Below are positions 1 through 10,047 of a DNA stretch of 64,000 nucleotides, one piece after another. The notes under the pieces were generated by a model, which was not told the DNA's origin, did no database searches, and saw only the letters and a program-made list of their open reading frames with translations. The translations under genes and the position numbers were made by a program. This DNA is from Pyrenophora tritici-repentis (taxonomy: Eukaryota > Ascomycota > Dothideomycetes > Pleosporales > Pleosporaceae). The DNA is taken from assembly GCF_003171515.1 (NCBI RefSeq), contig NC_089392.1:3410001-3474000 (forward strand). The letters are read 5' to 3'. Position 1 is the stretch's first letter; the number at the start of each line of letters is the position of its first letter.

Positions 1-1780
1 CTCGCGGTCCCGTTACGCTGTCATTGCACCGTCATGCAATCTCTCAGTTCCCCTGCCAAGCCGTCGCTTTGCCAGTCCGCCACGACTTGTTTCGTCTTTA
101 CAAGCCACAACCCGAACCGGCTAGCGCACTCCCACGGCCGCTGAGAGCGTTGCTCGATACCGAAGTATTGGACTCAAGGCAATATTGAATCCAGCTCCAC
201 ATGACTAAGTTCTGCTTCTCTCCTGGGAACGTTATCCCATCCCCTTGTCATAACTATGCGCCTCCCCGCTGAACCGACCGCTGAACCGACCGCTGAACCG
301 ACCGACCCGAGTGATCACCACAGCCTCTGCTGGGAATGCCAGCAATGGTAAAAGGTCGAAGACATTGAACTCTATTTGTGACGATGAAAGTGCGCCACAT
401 CATTGAAGCGAGACAGTATCAACTTTCCCGAGGCCCACAAAGAAAGCGCCCCGCCTCCCTAAGCTGTGGTCAATATCTACTAACACAGCCGCGTTTCGAC
501 GTAGGTGATAGCCAAGGTACGACGTACTGATACCCGATACTGATAATCCTTAGCGCCAATCAACTATCTCTTCCCCACAGGCCCACATTTCCATGTCGAC
601 GACTTTCGGCGAAGCAAAAAGCATGCCGAACCCCAACAAACCCACACTATGGCATGCGTGACCGACGATCTCAACGTCGACTAGCATTCTCCGTTCCGTT
701 CACGAGCGCTAGAATGTCTCTGAGACCAGACGTCGAGGAGGTCCCGGAAGACGATAGCATGTTTTGCTTCAGGGGACATTCAAATCGGCACATTAAATCA
801 CAACATCACACCCAAAGAACATGCAATGTTTGAGGGCAACGCATAGCAAAAGTCAAGTTGAATTACATGCTTCCACTTAGCGAAAAAGAGCAAATAAGGA
901 GCCGCCAGTTCCGGACAGGCACAGTGTCGTAGTTCGTGTATCGAACATGCCCCTAATTCTTCTGGTAGACATCAAGATCAGTATTGAATCTGGTCCGGTG
1001 GTTCGCATGGCACTGCGCTTCTGTCATAGTGCCATTCGCGCGAAGTTGCAACCAGATGATAAGGGGCTCAATTCAATGCGCTCGTATCAATGTACTTTCG
1101 ATATTCCAGACTTGACAAAGATGGTGGGGTGTCCGATTCGAGATGGATCGATATATAGAGTACGCCGTCACAATTGACATCATTTACGACACTTTGCAAG
1201 CAGCGATGAATTCTTCAGTTTGTGCTCTATTCAGCTGCTCTCTTCTCGTATAATGTGTCTGTTCTCATCACCACCCTCACATCTTGATTTGTCTGTTGCT
1301 CTGTTACGTAGCATCTTTCCTGGTAGAACGTTAATTGATTCCTTGTGAAAGTCACGGACAGCACAATAGTCATTCCAGATAGACGTTTGGTTAGGATTCG
1401 ATGGAAACTATATTTTGAACCATGGGCTGTATCGTGTTGAGTGTTGCGCGGGCTGCGCAGGAGTGTGCTTGCCATCCGACAGGATCTTCCATTGTACAAC
1501 AACGACCAGCGTATGAAGGACAAAATACATTATATAGCGAAAGTTTGTGAATGATATGTACTTTTCCCCAGCGTATCTCTAATTGCAAAGAAGAAGATCC
1601 ATTGCTTGCCCCCGCATGTAGAATCCAATGGCTCGGTTTCCCCGCTCGGTTCCGCCCTGCGGACGCGACTGAAGACGTCATCTCGTCCCACACTAAACCC
1701 ACCACACATGGTCCCTCAAGCACCACCGCAACCATAACGCTTTTCTCAATCCCGAGAAATCCAAGATAAAACGCACAAGA
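1..1780. other. Left-edge intergenic stretch
   Basis: No convincing gene was found. Open frames here are at most about 115 codons, overlap on both strands and show no recognisable domain, signal peptide or splice pattern. A short 12-bp tandem repeat at 268-303 is the only clear structure. The end of a gene lying left of the window cannot be excluded. Confidence 0.5.
268..303. repeat. 12-bp tandem repeat, three units
   Basis: The unit GCTGAACCGACC occurs three times head to tail without a mismatch, followed by a partial fourth unit. It is non-coding as far as can be seen. Confidence 0.85.
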
Positions 1781-2676
1781 ATGACGGGCACTAGCGAGTA
1801 CGTTTGCATGTTACACAAACATCTTTCCAAGGTTACTCCATCCTAACACAACAACCAACCAGTCTCGTAAAACTAGCACAGAAACTCATATCCCAAGGCC
1901 CCTACAAATACGAACACACCCCACGCCGTGTACGCGCGCTATTCAACGGAAAATACGCCTTCGACACCACAAAAGCATACCATGTATGGGAATACGAGCC
2001 GCGCTATCCACAGTAACACGACACCCATCCACCCACCCACGACATACACATCTCTCCAGAGCTAATCAACAATATCCAAAGATTCTACATCCCCCTCTCA
2101 AGCTTCACGCGCGAAGCCTCAATATCCAAAGCCACGACACCAATCCCCGACACAAACAGCGGCGCCCACCTCGCCACCCTAACCATCGGCAACCGCAGCA
2201 CCAACCGCGTCATAATCTTCACCACCGGCGTGCTGAGCGACCTTGTGAAAATCGACTTCCGCGCCGTGGACCAGTGGTTCGAAGAAGATATGCCGATTTA
2301 CTGCCACCCGAAAGATCCGTACAAGCGGATTGATATCTTGCCATCTACGCGCAGTGTCAAGGTAGCGGTTGACGGTGTGACGCTAGCGGAATGTTCAAAC
2401 GCGCTGTTTTTGATGGAGACGACGCTGCCGACGAGGTATTATGTGCCGCCTACTAGTGTGAATTGGGAGTATTTGACGGCTAGTGGTACGGAGACGCTGT
2501 GTCCGTATAAGGGCAAGGCTGAGTATTATGACGTTGATGTCAAGGGGAGGGTTTATAGGGATTTGGTGTGGTATTATCGGTATCCAACGACGGAGAGTGC
2601 GCCGATTGCGGGGCATTTGTGCTTTTATAATGAGATGGTGGATATTTGGGTTGATGGGGAGAAGGAGCTGATGTAA
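1781..2676 (+). CDS. DUF427 domain protein, three exons
   Basis: Exons 1781-1797, 1863-2012 and 2082-2676 give 253 aa. Read straight through, the frame meets a TAA at 2014-2016. That stop lies inside an intron (GTAACA donor at 2013, CTAAT branch near 2062, AG at 2080-2081). Splicing joins YPQ to FYIPLSSF, which is the continuous DUF427 motif. The first intron has a GTACGT donor, CTAAC branch and CAG acceptor, and attaches a tiny first exon coding MTGTSD. The protein carries two DUF427-like halves: the first has RRVRALFNG..AYHVWE near residues 24-50, the second has VAVDGVTLAE..LFLMETTLPTRYYVP. DUF427 is a small beta-rich domain whose biochemical role in fungi is unsettled. No signal peptide or membrane segment is visible, so a cytosolic protein is likely. 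The family call is firm; the function is unknown. Confidence 0.86.
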
Positions 2677-3955
2677 TGTCAGACTGTTTTGCGCTCTATA
2701 CTGGCAGGAATGTCAATAGCCATGAAATTTGTAAGGTCTTGTATATCTTTTCGTTGATGTGTCGTTGCTACTGATTCAGTCTGCTTGATTTCGCGCAAGT
2801 GGATAATCGCGGTATTGTTGGAAGGTCTATAGCACTAGTGCTGAAAGGAAATAACGATAACTAGGAATGCATTCTGTTCGGTGATGGTGATTGATTTATT
2901 ACGAACACAGCTGCTACGAAGGTATACCTAAGCTCTGCGCAAGGTGGGCCGAAGTCGGGCCGAAGTGTCCAGCAGCCGACGTCTCTACCGATACTCACGA
3001 TCCGACAGGTATAGATAAAATGGGTGACGCGGAGGTTTTCGATGACATTGGATTGCTATTGGCTTATTTCTAATCGGTACTGATTCAGTCGTTTTATAGC
3101 GACGACAAGACAGGTTACTCGCATCATGGTCACCTCACTTCTTGAGTTAAGTGTGAAAAAGGTCGGTAGAGCTCTCCTCAACATCAGGTAATCGATGGTT
3201 CTTCAGTTTGGTACGCCATACCGAGCTCTTTCACACTTACCTCGCCTCACTTCTTCCTCAAGTATCGTCATAAAGACAATAGTTCGATGAAAAAGAGCTC
3301 ATAACTGGGAACCAGTCAGAGTACGAGATACTTGCAAGCAAGCACCAAGGCGTATGAAATAAAGGCATACACTCCCTAGCATTCTCGTTAGCGAGGTTGA
3401 CTTGGTTCCGATCCACCGAAGCCATCCGCGCCCGATAGTAAGGAACGTAGCTGCGTTGTACGCATCATCAACGCCGTGGATCCAACGCGAAGCCGAAGCC
3501 ATCAGGGCTGTGGGCGCCAATCACACCTTGATCCTATCGAGACAGGATCAGCGGGGGGATCAGCACGCACTGCGAAGAGTACATCGTCTTCAGGTTGTCG
3601 GACCTTGGATCAATGTATTGGTTCTCATTGGCGAGCTTGCCCGGACCGTCCATGAAGAATCACTTCGGGCAGAGGCTCAACGCGCAATCAGCAGCACATT
3701 AGAAGAAGCCACGAGGAACCCGTAAACCCCAGCGTGTACTCAATCCGAAGGAGGGTCACTACACCACAGGAGCGAAGCTCGTGATCATGTAGCGCTCTCA
3801 AAGCATTCTGGGATGCGGGCGAGGCAGTTCGTGTCGTAAAGAAGAAAAGAGAATGGAGGAGAGGGAGCGGGAGAGTTTATATGGTGGGCTGGAGAGGCTA
3901 GAACTCTTGGCACGCTAGCAGCATGTGATGCCCTCGTGCCAGACCCCTCGCCGTG
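2677..3955. other. Intergenic region left of the hAT element
   Basis: Apart from the 101-bp inverted-repeat element at 3144-3244, nothing convincing was found. A plus-strand open frame at 3402-3725 (107 codons) has no recognisable domain and overlaps an equally poor minus-strand frame, so it is not called. Confidence 0.5.
3144..3244. mobile_element. 101-bp miniature inverted-repeat element, Mutator-like
   Basis: The ends are imperfect inverted repeats: the left end GAGTTAAGTGTGAAAAAGG matches the reverse complement of the right end over about 28 bp with about five mismatches. An exact 11-bp direct repeat CCTCACTTCTT sits on both sides, at 3133-3143 and 3245-3255. Target duplications of 9 to 11 bp are typical of Mutator-like elements. 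It codes for nothing and would depend on a transposase elsewhere. Only one copy is in the window, so the call rests on the repeat geometry alone. Confidence 0.6.
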
Positions 3956-3975
3956 TCAAGGTGCATACATGGGCA

Positions 3976-4083
3976 AATCGTTTTTAAATCGTTTTGGCAA
4001 ACCTTAAAACGTTAACGCGTTTAAGCAAAAATCCTTATAACGTTAAAGCGTTTAACGATATAAACGATATAAAAACGATATAA
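3976..4083. repeat. Left subterminal repeat zone of the hAT element
   Basis: AT-rich, with repeated short words such as AAATCGTTTT, AACGCGTTTAAG, AACGTTAAAGCG and AACGATATAA. Subterminal repeats of this kind are known transposase-binding sites in hAT elements; that role here is inference. Confidence 0.6.
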
Positions 4084-4105
4084 GATACATCATGCCAAGA
4101 CCGGG

Positions 4106-6467
4106 TTATGTCCATTCTAGAATCTCCTCTACCTCATCCCTTATCATCTCTGCTTCGTCATCTTGCTCTGGTTCCATTGGTAGACCCATTCCGTTGAGAG
4201 AACACGGTTTTATGTGGCCTTCCCTAAGCCAACTGCCAATGCACTCGATCTTCTCAATGTTGTCGCAAGTGAGCCTCGACCGATCCCATGAACAGGTTCT
4301 TCTTGCACCTGAGAATGTTCTCTCTGGCTCGGACGACTCTGCAGCGATAGAAAGAATAGAAATAGCCATGTTGCTTAGCCTAGGGTAGCGCTGCCGTTGC
4401 TCCGATCGGCACCACCATTCAAGAGGGCTACAGTCGATTTGTATTACTGGACTTTCTGCGAAAATTTTAAGATCGTCGCTGTTTGATTGATCTGCCGCCG
4501 CAACTGACATCTGTTGTAGAATCTGATCGAGAACGGCACCGCGTTGCTTTAAAGGAGGAGCCATTTGTTGAGAAGCTGTAGGGCTAGCTAAAGGCAAAGC
4601 GTCCTTAAACTCATTCACCCAAAAGTTTTGAGCAGCGTTAATAGCTGGTTCGTACCATTCGGCTGGCCAGTTCTTCTTGAGATATGCTGCTCTACTTGCG
4701 GGATTTAGAAGAATAGCGGAAGCGTACACCGGAACCTGATCAGTCATGTTGTAGTACTTCTCAAGTACGAACCAGCCCATCTCGATCGATCGAACCATGC
4801 GAAGGTCCTCATTTTCATCTTTAGAGTAATGTATCTATAAAGCTGTTAACCGAAGACTTAAAGTTCGGATAACACGTTAATGCTTACCTTTTGCTGCTCA
4901 TAGTGGACTAAAAGAGAGTCCATAATCAAAAGAGATTGAGAGATAGACGATTTATCTCCCTCCGCGTATAGCGTTGCTGATGCAAATGGTTGTAAAAATG
5001 TATGTGCTTTTTGTAGTATATCCCAGTCGTCAGAAGTAAGACGGATCTCGTTAAGGTGTTTCTCGTTATCGTGCATAAAGACCTTAATTGCAGCCATCTT
5101 CTTAATAGCCCGATCCATAACTGAGTACCATGAAGACCACCGAGTCTGATTGTCAATCCCTAAGCGGAGGCCTACCTTGCGATCCCACTCTGCTGCATGT
5201 ATACTTGAGTTGCGCAGCCAGACACATAGTTGATGTAATTTGCGTAGTGTAGAGATGTTCTCAATACCACAAAAGTCCTCATCAACAGACCCATGGCTAT
5301 CAACGCTGCGTCTTCGGCGAGACAACCTTTGTCTCTGTGAGGTTTGTGGAACAGCTTGGGCTTGGGCTCTAGGGTTTCTCTGTCGAGAAGTAAGAACGCT
5401 TGAAAACTCTGCGAGAAGCTCTTCCCCCATAACATCCGTTACGGCGTCGAGAGCAGCGGTAAGAGCCTCCTTAGAGGATGCAAGCAGGAATGCCTGCAAG
5501 GATAAATTGATAATATGACCGATACATCGGATACGGCGCTCTTTAGCAGTAAATTTAACCTTGTTAATATTAGCACCATCGCGTAACTTAAGCAGCGAAG
5601 GCCGATTTTTATATTAAAAGCCATGCTTACGTTGTGCTTAGTTCGAAGGAGGGTTTCAAGATGCTCCAAACAGGTATCGTTAGATGTTGCGTTATCACCC
5701 GTATGCCAGCCAACTCTAGACTGTATCCCATATTCCTCGAGGGTTTGAAGAAGTAAGTGTGCTTGCTGTTCTCCAGAGTGGCTGTAACGACATTCTGGCA
5801 GTCCTAAAAGAGCCTTCTGAAGCTTATATTCGTGATCGACCCACTGTGCGCATACAGCAAGGAGAGATGAACGGAACGGTGATGTCCAGAGATCTGTTGA
5901 TATGTGGATAGGACTCACAGCCGTCGATAAGCTGCCTTTAATTACATGGCCTTTATAAAGCTGATAATTCGAGGCGATAAGACGTACGGCTGTACGTCGA
6001 CTTGTGATAAGCTGGTCTTCAATAAATGGATTGCAAGCAAGCGCTAGATCCCTCATTTCAGACCATTCGATTGATGAAAAGGCTATTCGACGTCGAGTCA
6101 GAAGACCGACAAGCGCATCGCGATACCCTTGTTCATTGAAGGCGTTGCGGATAATTGTCTGATCAGAGACAGTCCTAAACACTGAAGTGATAGCTGGTTG
6201 CGACGACGAAGAAGAAGTTTGCGAGGGCTGAGAAGACTCTGACGTTGTATGATATGCTAGAACATGGTGGATAGAGTTTACTCGGTGACTGCTAAACCAT
6301 GAGCGACAGCGTTTGCACACATACTGCTTTTTCAAACGCTGGCGCTTTGCATTGCTGGTGTTACAGACAGTTTCGGTTCGTATAACAGCGTCAAAGTGTG
6401 GCGGCGTTGCGGGTCTTCGCGACGGTGGCGTTGATATCGCACTTGCTGACAAGGTATTCGATGACAT
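4106..6467 (-). CDS. hAT transposase, three exons
   Basis: Minus-strand exons 6467-5631, 5586-4888 and 4834-4106 give 754 aa. Without splicing the gene looks like three broken frames. Introns of 44 nt (5587-5630) and 53 nt (4835-4887), both with GTAAGC donors and AG acceptors, join them in phase 0. The first join restores RTKHN-LRDGANINKVKF followed by RRIRCIGHIINLSLQAF; the second restores YEQQK-IHYSKDENEDLRMV. Features in order: a BED-like zinc finger near residues 50-75 (C-x2-C then paired His), the first acidic residue in HISTDLWTSP, the second in TGDNATSND, and a C-terminal hAT dimerisation region (YPRLSNMAISILSIAAESSEPERTFS). The enzyme cuts and pastes the element in the nucleus. Length and domain order are normal for the family, and no internal stop remains after splicing. 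The 44-nt intron is unusually short but fits frame and family well. Confidence 0.93.
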
Positions 6468-6569
6468 AACGATAATAGATGCTATAGATAATGGATTTGT
6501 TGAGATTTCAGGTTAGTGGGGAGTGGTTGCAGAGTTTTTGAGATGCAAAGGTGGGGTGCTTGGCGCCAA

Positions 6570-6680
6570 GCCTCTTATAGCGTTTTTAAATCGTTCACGC
6601 GTTTAAGGATTTTCTTAAACGCGTGAACAGTTTAAGCTGTTAAAGCGTTTTAAAACGTTTTAAGCTAAAACGCGTTAAGC
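6570..6680. repeat. Right subterminal repeat zone of the hAT element
   Basis: AT-rich, mirroring the left zone in reverse orientation: GTTCACGCGTTTAAGG, CTTAAACGCGTGAAC, AAAGCGTTTTAAAACG and AAAACGCGTTAAGC. The GTTCACGCGTTTAAGG and CTTAAACGCGTGAAC words form an inverted pair with a loop of a few bases. Confidence 0.6.
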
Positions 6681-6839
6681 TGCCCATGTATGTCAAGGTG
6701 ACGACAAGTGAGAGTGAGTCAATCTTTCAGATTGCGCCCAAACTATCTCGGTTCTCGCGGAGCGTAGATTTCTCCCACTGCGCTTCCAAACTTCATCCAG
6801 CTAGCCTCAGCAAGCATACCTACAGCCCCTGTCCCAGTC

Positions 6840-7715
6840 ATGGCAGGCAGTCTCTCCTACCAAGATGATATTAGCCAAACAACAAGGCAGCAGCAAGATG
6901 AGATCACACAACTGCGCCAGCAGCTTAGGCAGCAGCAAGACGAGAACGAACAACTACATCAACAGCTCAGGCTCGCATCAGTGGAGACCAACAAGCCCAA
7001 GGCGGAGAACCGCGAACAGAGGTCGAAGATCTTTATCATGGAATGATCTCTCAAGGAGTGCAAGGAAGGGATGTTCTCGAAGCGCTTGGAAAAGGCAGTC
7101 AACTTCGATGCTGCTCCACAGCTCAATGCAGCGGAAGCCCACAAGCGCAGTGCATACTTACTTGGCGAAGCCGTACAGGCGGCAAAGAGGACTGAGGAAG
7201 TTGAGCAGGAGCGAGATCTGCTAGAAGTTGCTCTTAGTCTCAGACACGATCAGGAGATGAAGCTTCGCTTGGAATTCCAGCAGAAGATGAGGCAGCTATC
7301 CACCGAGAGTAAACAAGATACTAGTACGGCGCAGTGAGTTTTTCAAATGTACCACTTGATTTACCTCCGCTAACGTAAATACAGTATCGATACCTCTTCC
7401 ACCACCCGCAAACGTATTTTCCAAGACATAGAGCCATCTAAGCGCGTTTCCAGTCCCACATGCCAGATACAACGTGGAAATCCCGACAGTACCTCTCGCA
7501 GCAATGTTGCTGATGCTGACCCGAGCTCCTATGATCGTGTGATCAGATGCAAGCACTGCATCACCCAAAAACTGCCCTGCAACACGAACCGCCACCAATG
7601 CTCTGAGTGCTGCTGCAAAGACATTGAGTGCGTGCACCTACGATGCGTCGACTTTGAGCGGCCCGCTTCATCATGTCGTAACGGTGCCTGCACCCGTCAA
7701 CATTTCGACGACTAG
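6840..7715 (+). pseudogene. Coiled-coil / Cys-rich protein gene with one in-frame stop
   Basis: Exon 6840-7333 and exon 7385-7715 (intron 7334-7384, GTGAGT donor, CTAAC branch, ACAG acceptor) form one frame of 275 codons, interrupted only by a TGA at 7044-7046. Codons 10-60 are Gln/Glu-rich heptad-like sequence, a likely coiled coil; a second helical stretch follows the stop. The last 60 residues are Cys-rich (RCKHCITQKLPC..CSECCCKD..C) and end in CRNGACTRQHFDD, suggesting metal binding. The stop could have come from a CGA codon by a C-to-T change. If translation instead starts at the ATG at 7071, a 197-aa protein with the Cys-rich tail survives. The gene begins 140 bp right of the hAT target duplication. 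I do not recognise the family; the Cys spacing only loosely resembles fungal zinc-cluster proteins. Confidence 0.6.
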
Positions 7716-8591
7716 GTCAGCACCGTGTAGACGGCCCTTCCGGTTCTGTGATATCCAGTTTGCGAGCCGTGTGGATTTTCGTGGGCAATAGGATATATGG
7801 TCTTGTTTGAAGTCTCTAGTAGAGCCATGGGATAGTTAATGGCTGGGGGATTGCAATTACCGGAGGATGCAGAGAGTGACAGCAGTCACCTCAGCACACA
7901 CGAGCAAATAGTTTGGTAGCCCATAGTATCCTCGAGGGCATGGTAATATCAGCTGAATGAAATGGGTCCATTCCCGGATGCGTACATCATGTTTTCTTGC
8001 ACAATCTTAACGGTCTTGTTTATGTACGTCTTTGGCTATCTTCATGGTCCACGATGTGAAGTGATTCGTACATGCTTTCACTTCATGGTTGGCGTGTATT
8101 TGACTGTCATCAATAAGAAATCACCATTGGAAGTATATTTCACGATATGCGAGGTCACTAAGATCTTGAAGTCTTGTTCAAGGCTGATGAAGTTTTGTCA
8201 AATCCCGTGAGATTGGCGTGACAAGTTCATTGCGATGTCGACTTGAACAACACCAGGAAATTGCATAGCCACCTTGTTGCTCAAGGTCGCTGCTCTGCTC
8301 ATTAGCTAAGTTTGTCTCATGGTTTCCATTTCTGACATAGTCAACTAAGCGTAGCAAGCAACCGTGCTGCAAAACTTAGCACGCATTCATCTTATTGTGC
8401 TGTTGTAGACCGTCCAATTTGGTCGTATTATAGTGTAGCTCGTTAGTGAAAGCGCACACTGAACGAAATTAGCCACGGTGACTGCGAGTCCCTACCACAC
8501 CATTTGCGCACGTCATCTCAAATTGCTCACTGAACCGCCACATCCAACCACTGCAACCATCGTGACATTGGAGTCAAAGTAGCTTTTCGAC
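7716..8591. other. Intergenic stretch
   Basis: Nothing convincing. An 82-codon plus-strand frame at 7962-8210 has hydrophobic stretches but no domain or splice support. Confidence 0.5.
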
Positions 8592-9647
8592 ATGGATAAC
8601 GCTAGGGAGCATATCCATTCCGTACGCGCAAAAATGTCGTCGTTCCGGTTCATAGCAAGTACCATTTCTTCACAGTCTAGCACGGCGGGGTCCTGGCCAG
8701 CAACGTCAAGTGTGGACATTGGCCACTCTTCTTACCGTCGCTTCAAAACACCCAAAAACCCGCTGGTCACACGAAAGAACGGCATAGGCTCCAAGGCGTC
8801 GGTGCTAAAGGCGATCTTGTCTAAACACCGTGTGCCTGTGGAGAAGACGGTTCATGATCAGCAAACGGGCTTCAACACACACGTCGCCTTACAGGCCAAT
8901 GTTGCCATGCTAGATTTCGCCAAAAAGCTTCCGCTAGAGGAGCTGCGTATGATCGGCTATCAGCCCACTGTACCGACGTCTGTCAAGCGGGGTAACACAG
9001 CGGTGTCGGAAGAGCGGACGACAGATTCGAAGACTCTACACTTTGGTCCGAACAGCGACTCTACATGGTCATTTGCATGCAGTTCAGCACGCCGGATCGA
9101 ACGCGGCCATACAGCACCGGATGAGGATGACGACACGTTGTCGTTTGAGAGCTTGCTGGATTGGGTCGTAGGCCCCGACAGGGACAAAGTCGATACTGAT
9201 GCAACTCGCGAACCGAACACGAACGACACATGGAATGCACCTAGAGTACTTGAAGATGCGCGCGACGCTGGTATCGGCACTGCTGGCCGTTCCACACGGA
9301 ATTTGTCTTTGAGTCATCGATCGGTTGATTCGTGCGATCTCTTTCTTCAGTCAATTAGCTTCCCGATTCACGAGACGAGCTTTTCGATGATGAGCGACGA
9401 GGAGTTTGAGGCACTTCCGGACTGGTCCGACGTAGAGGAAGAAGACGAGTACAACGTGTACTTGGAGCGATATCACCATTGGTCGAACACGAACAGTGCG
9501 TATTCATCCAGACTATCGATGGAGGCAGACTTTGTCTTTCCCACGATATCCGTCCCCCCAGGCTTCTCAGCGGCTGTCTTGATGAATACCGGCGGCAATG
9601 GTTGTGGAGGAAATGACAATGGCATCGGCCAGGCAACAGCAGGATGA
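8592..9647 (+). CDS. Hypothetical protein, 351 aa, acidic C-terminal half
   Basis: Uninterrupted frame from ATG 8592. No known domain was recognised. The N-terminal 60 residues are Ser/Thr-rich and basic (RRFKTPKNPLVTRKNG). A middle segment (ANVAMLDFAKKLPLEELRMIGYQP, residues about 98-121) looks helical. Residues about 265-300 are strongly acidic (DWSDVEEEDEYNVYLERYHHW), and the extreme C-terminus is Gly/Asn-rich. There is no signal peptide or membrane segment. Low-complexity composition and scattered Ser-Pro/Thr-Pro sites suggest a mostly disordered intracellular protein; that is inference. A second ATG at codon 15 is possible. Confidence 0.65.
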   Translation: MDNAREHIHSVRAKMSSFRFIASTISSQSSTAGSWPATSSVDIGHSSYRRFKTPKNPLVTRKNGIGSKASVLKAILSKHRVPVEKTVHDQQTGFNTHVALQANVAMLDFAKKLPLEELRMIGYQPTVPTSVKRGNTAVSEERTTDSKTLHFGPNSDSTWSFACSSARRIERGHTAPDEDDDTLSFESLLDWVVGPDRDKVDTDATREPNTNDTWNAPRVLEDARDAGIGTAGRSTRNLSLSHRSVDSCDLFLQSISFPIHETSFSMMSDEEFEALPDWSDVEEEDEYNVYLERYHHWSNTNSAYSSRLSMEADFVFPTISVPPGFSAAVLMNTGGNGCGGNDNGIGQATAG

Positions 9648-10047
9648 GGTAAGCTGATGCATGACTATCACAGGAGAAATTGGACAAGATTGAAATCATC
9701 ATGTCATGGATGATGACGGGCGGGGATGAGGTTTGAGGTCGGCAGGGCAGAGAGCAAGCGCCGGCCACCTTGCCGGATTCTGTATTAGTGGCTTCGCGTG
9801 TGTTGCGCCAGATTCAGGGAGCTGGGCTGGACTCGTAGCAAGGACGACGACTCTCGGCCAATGCGCCATCATCGCCGCCAACTCGACAACCACCGTAACC
9901 ACGACATTCTCGGGGGTCGTCCAATGTGCCACGACAACGTCGCCCGCCCATCCATCGCTCGTTTCGCCCTCTAGTTCCGCTCGTTTAGTCTGCGCTTCCT
10001 CTTTTCCCCGCGACAAGTGTCCCCTGGAGGCCGCAGCGACAGCAAAG
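9648..10047. other. 5' flank of the glycosyltransferase gene
   Basis: The coding frame of the next gene is open upstream to 9733, but that extension lacks coding character and would bury the membrane anchor. It is read as promoter and 5' leader. No clear TATA box was found. Confidence 0.45.

Larger units (their letters stand above)
3964..6692 (-). mobile_element. hAT-superfamily DNA transposon, structurally complete, 2729 bp
   Basis: The terminal inverted repeats are perfect over 12 bp: CATACATGGGCA at 3964-3975 and TGCCCATGTATG at 6681-6692. They are bordered by an exact 8-bp target duplication TCAAGGTG at 3956-3963 and 6693-6700, the hallmark of hAT elements. One gene on the minus strand fills the interior and codes for a full hAT transposase once two short introns are removed. 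AT-rich subterminal zones just inside both ends carry repeated TTTAAACG/CGTTTAA-like words. Perfect ends, a perfect duplication and an open reading frame suggest a recent insertion that may still be autonomous. Activity itself cannot be judged from the sequence. Confidence 0.95.

Noticed and set aside
2013..2081. In-frame TAA suggesting that the DUF427 gene is a pseudogene
   Set aside because: The stop lies inside a 69-nt intron with donor, branch site and acceptor; splicing restores the continuous family motif.
3402..3725. 107-codon plus-strand open frame
   Set aside because: No domain, no homology recalled, overlaps an equally open minus-strand frame.
4106..6467. hAT transposase split into three frames, suggesting a dead element
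   Set aside because: Two short introns with GTAAGC donors join all three frames in phase 0 and restore family sequence at both joins.
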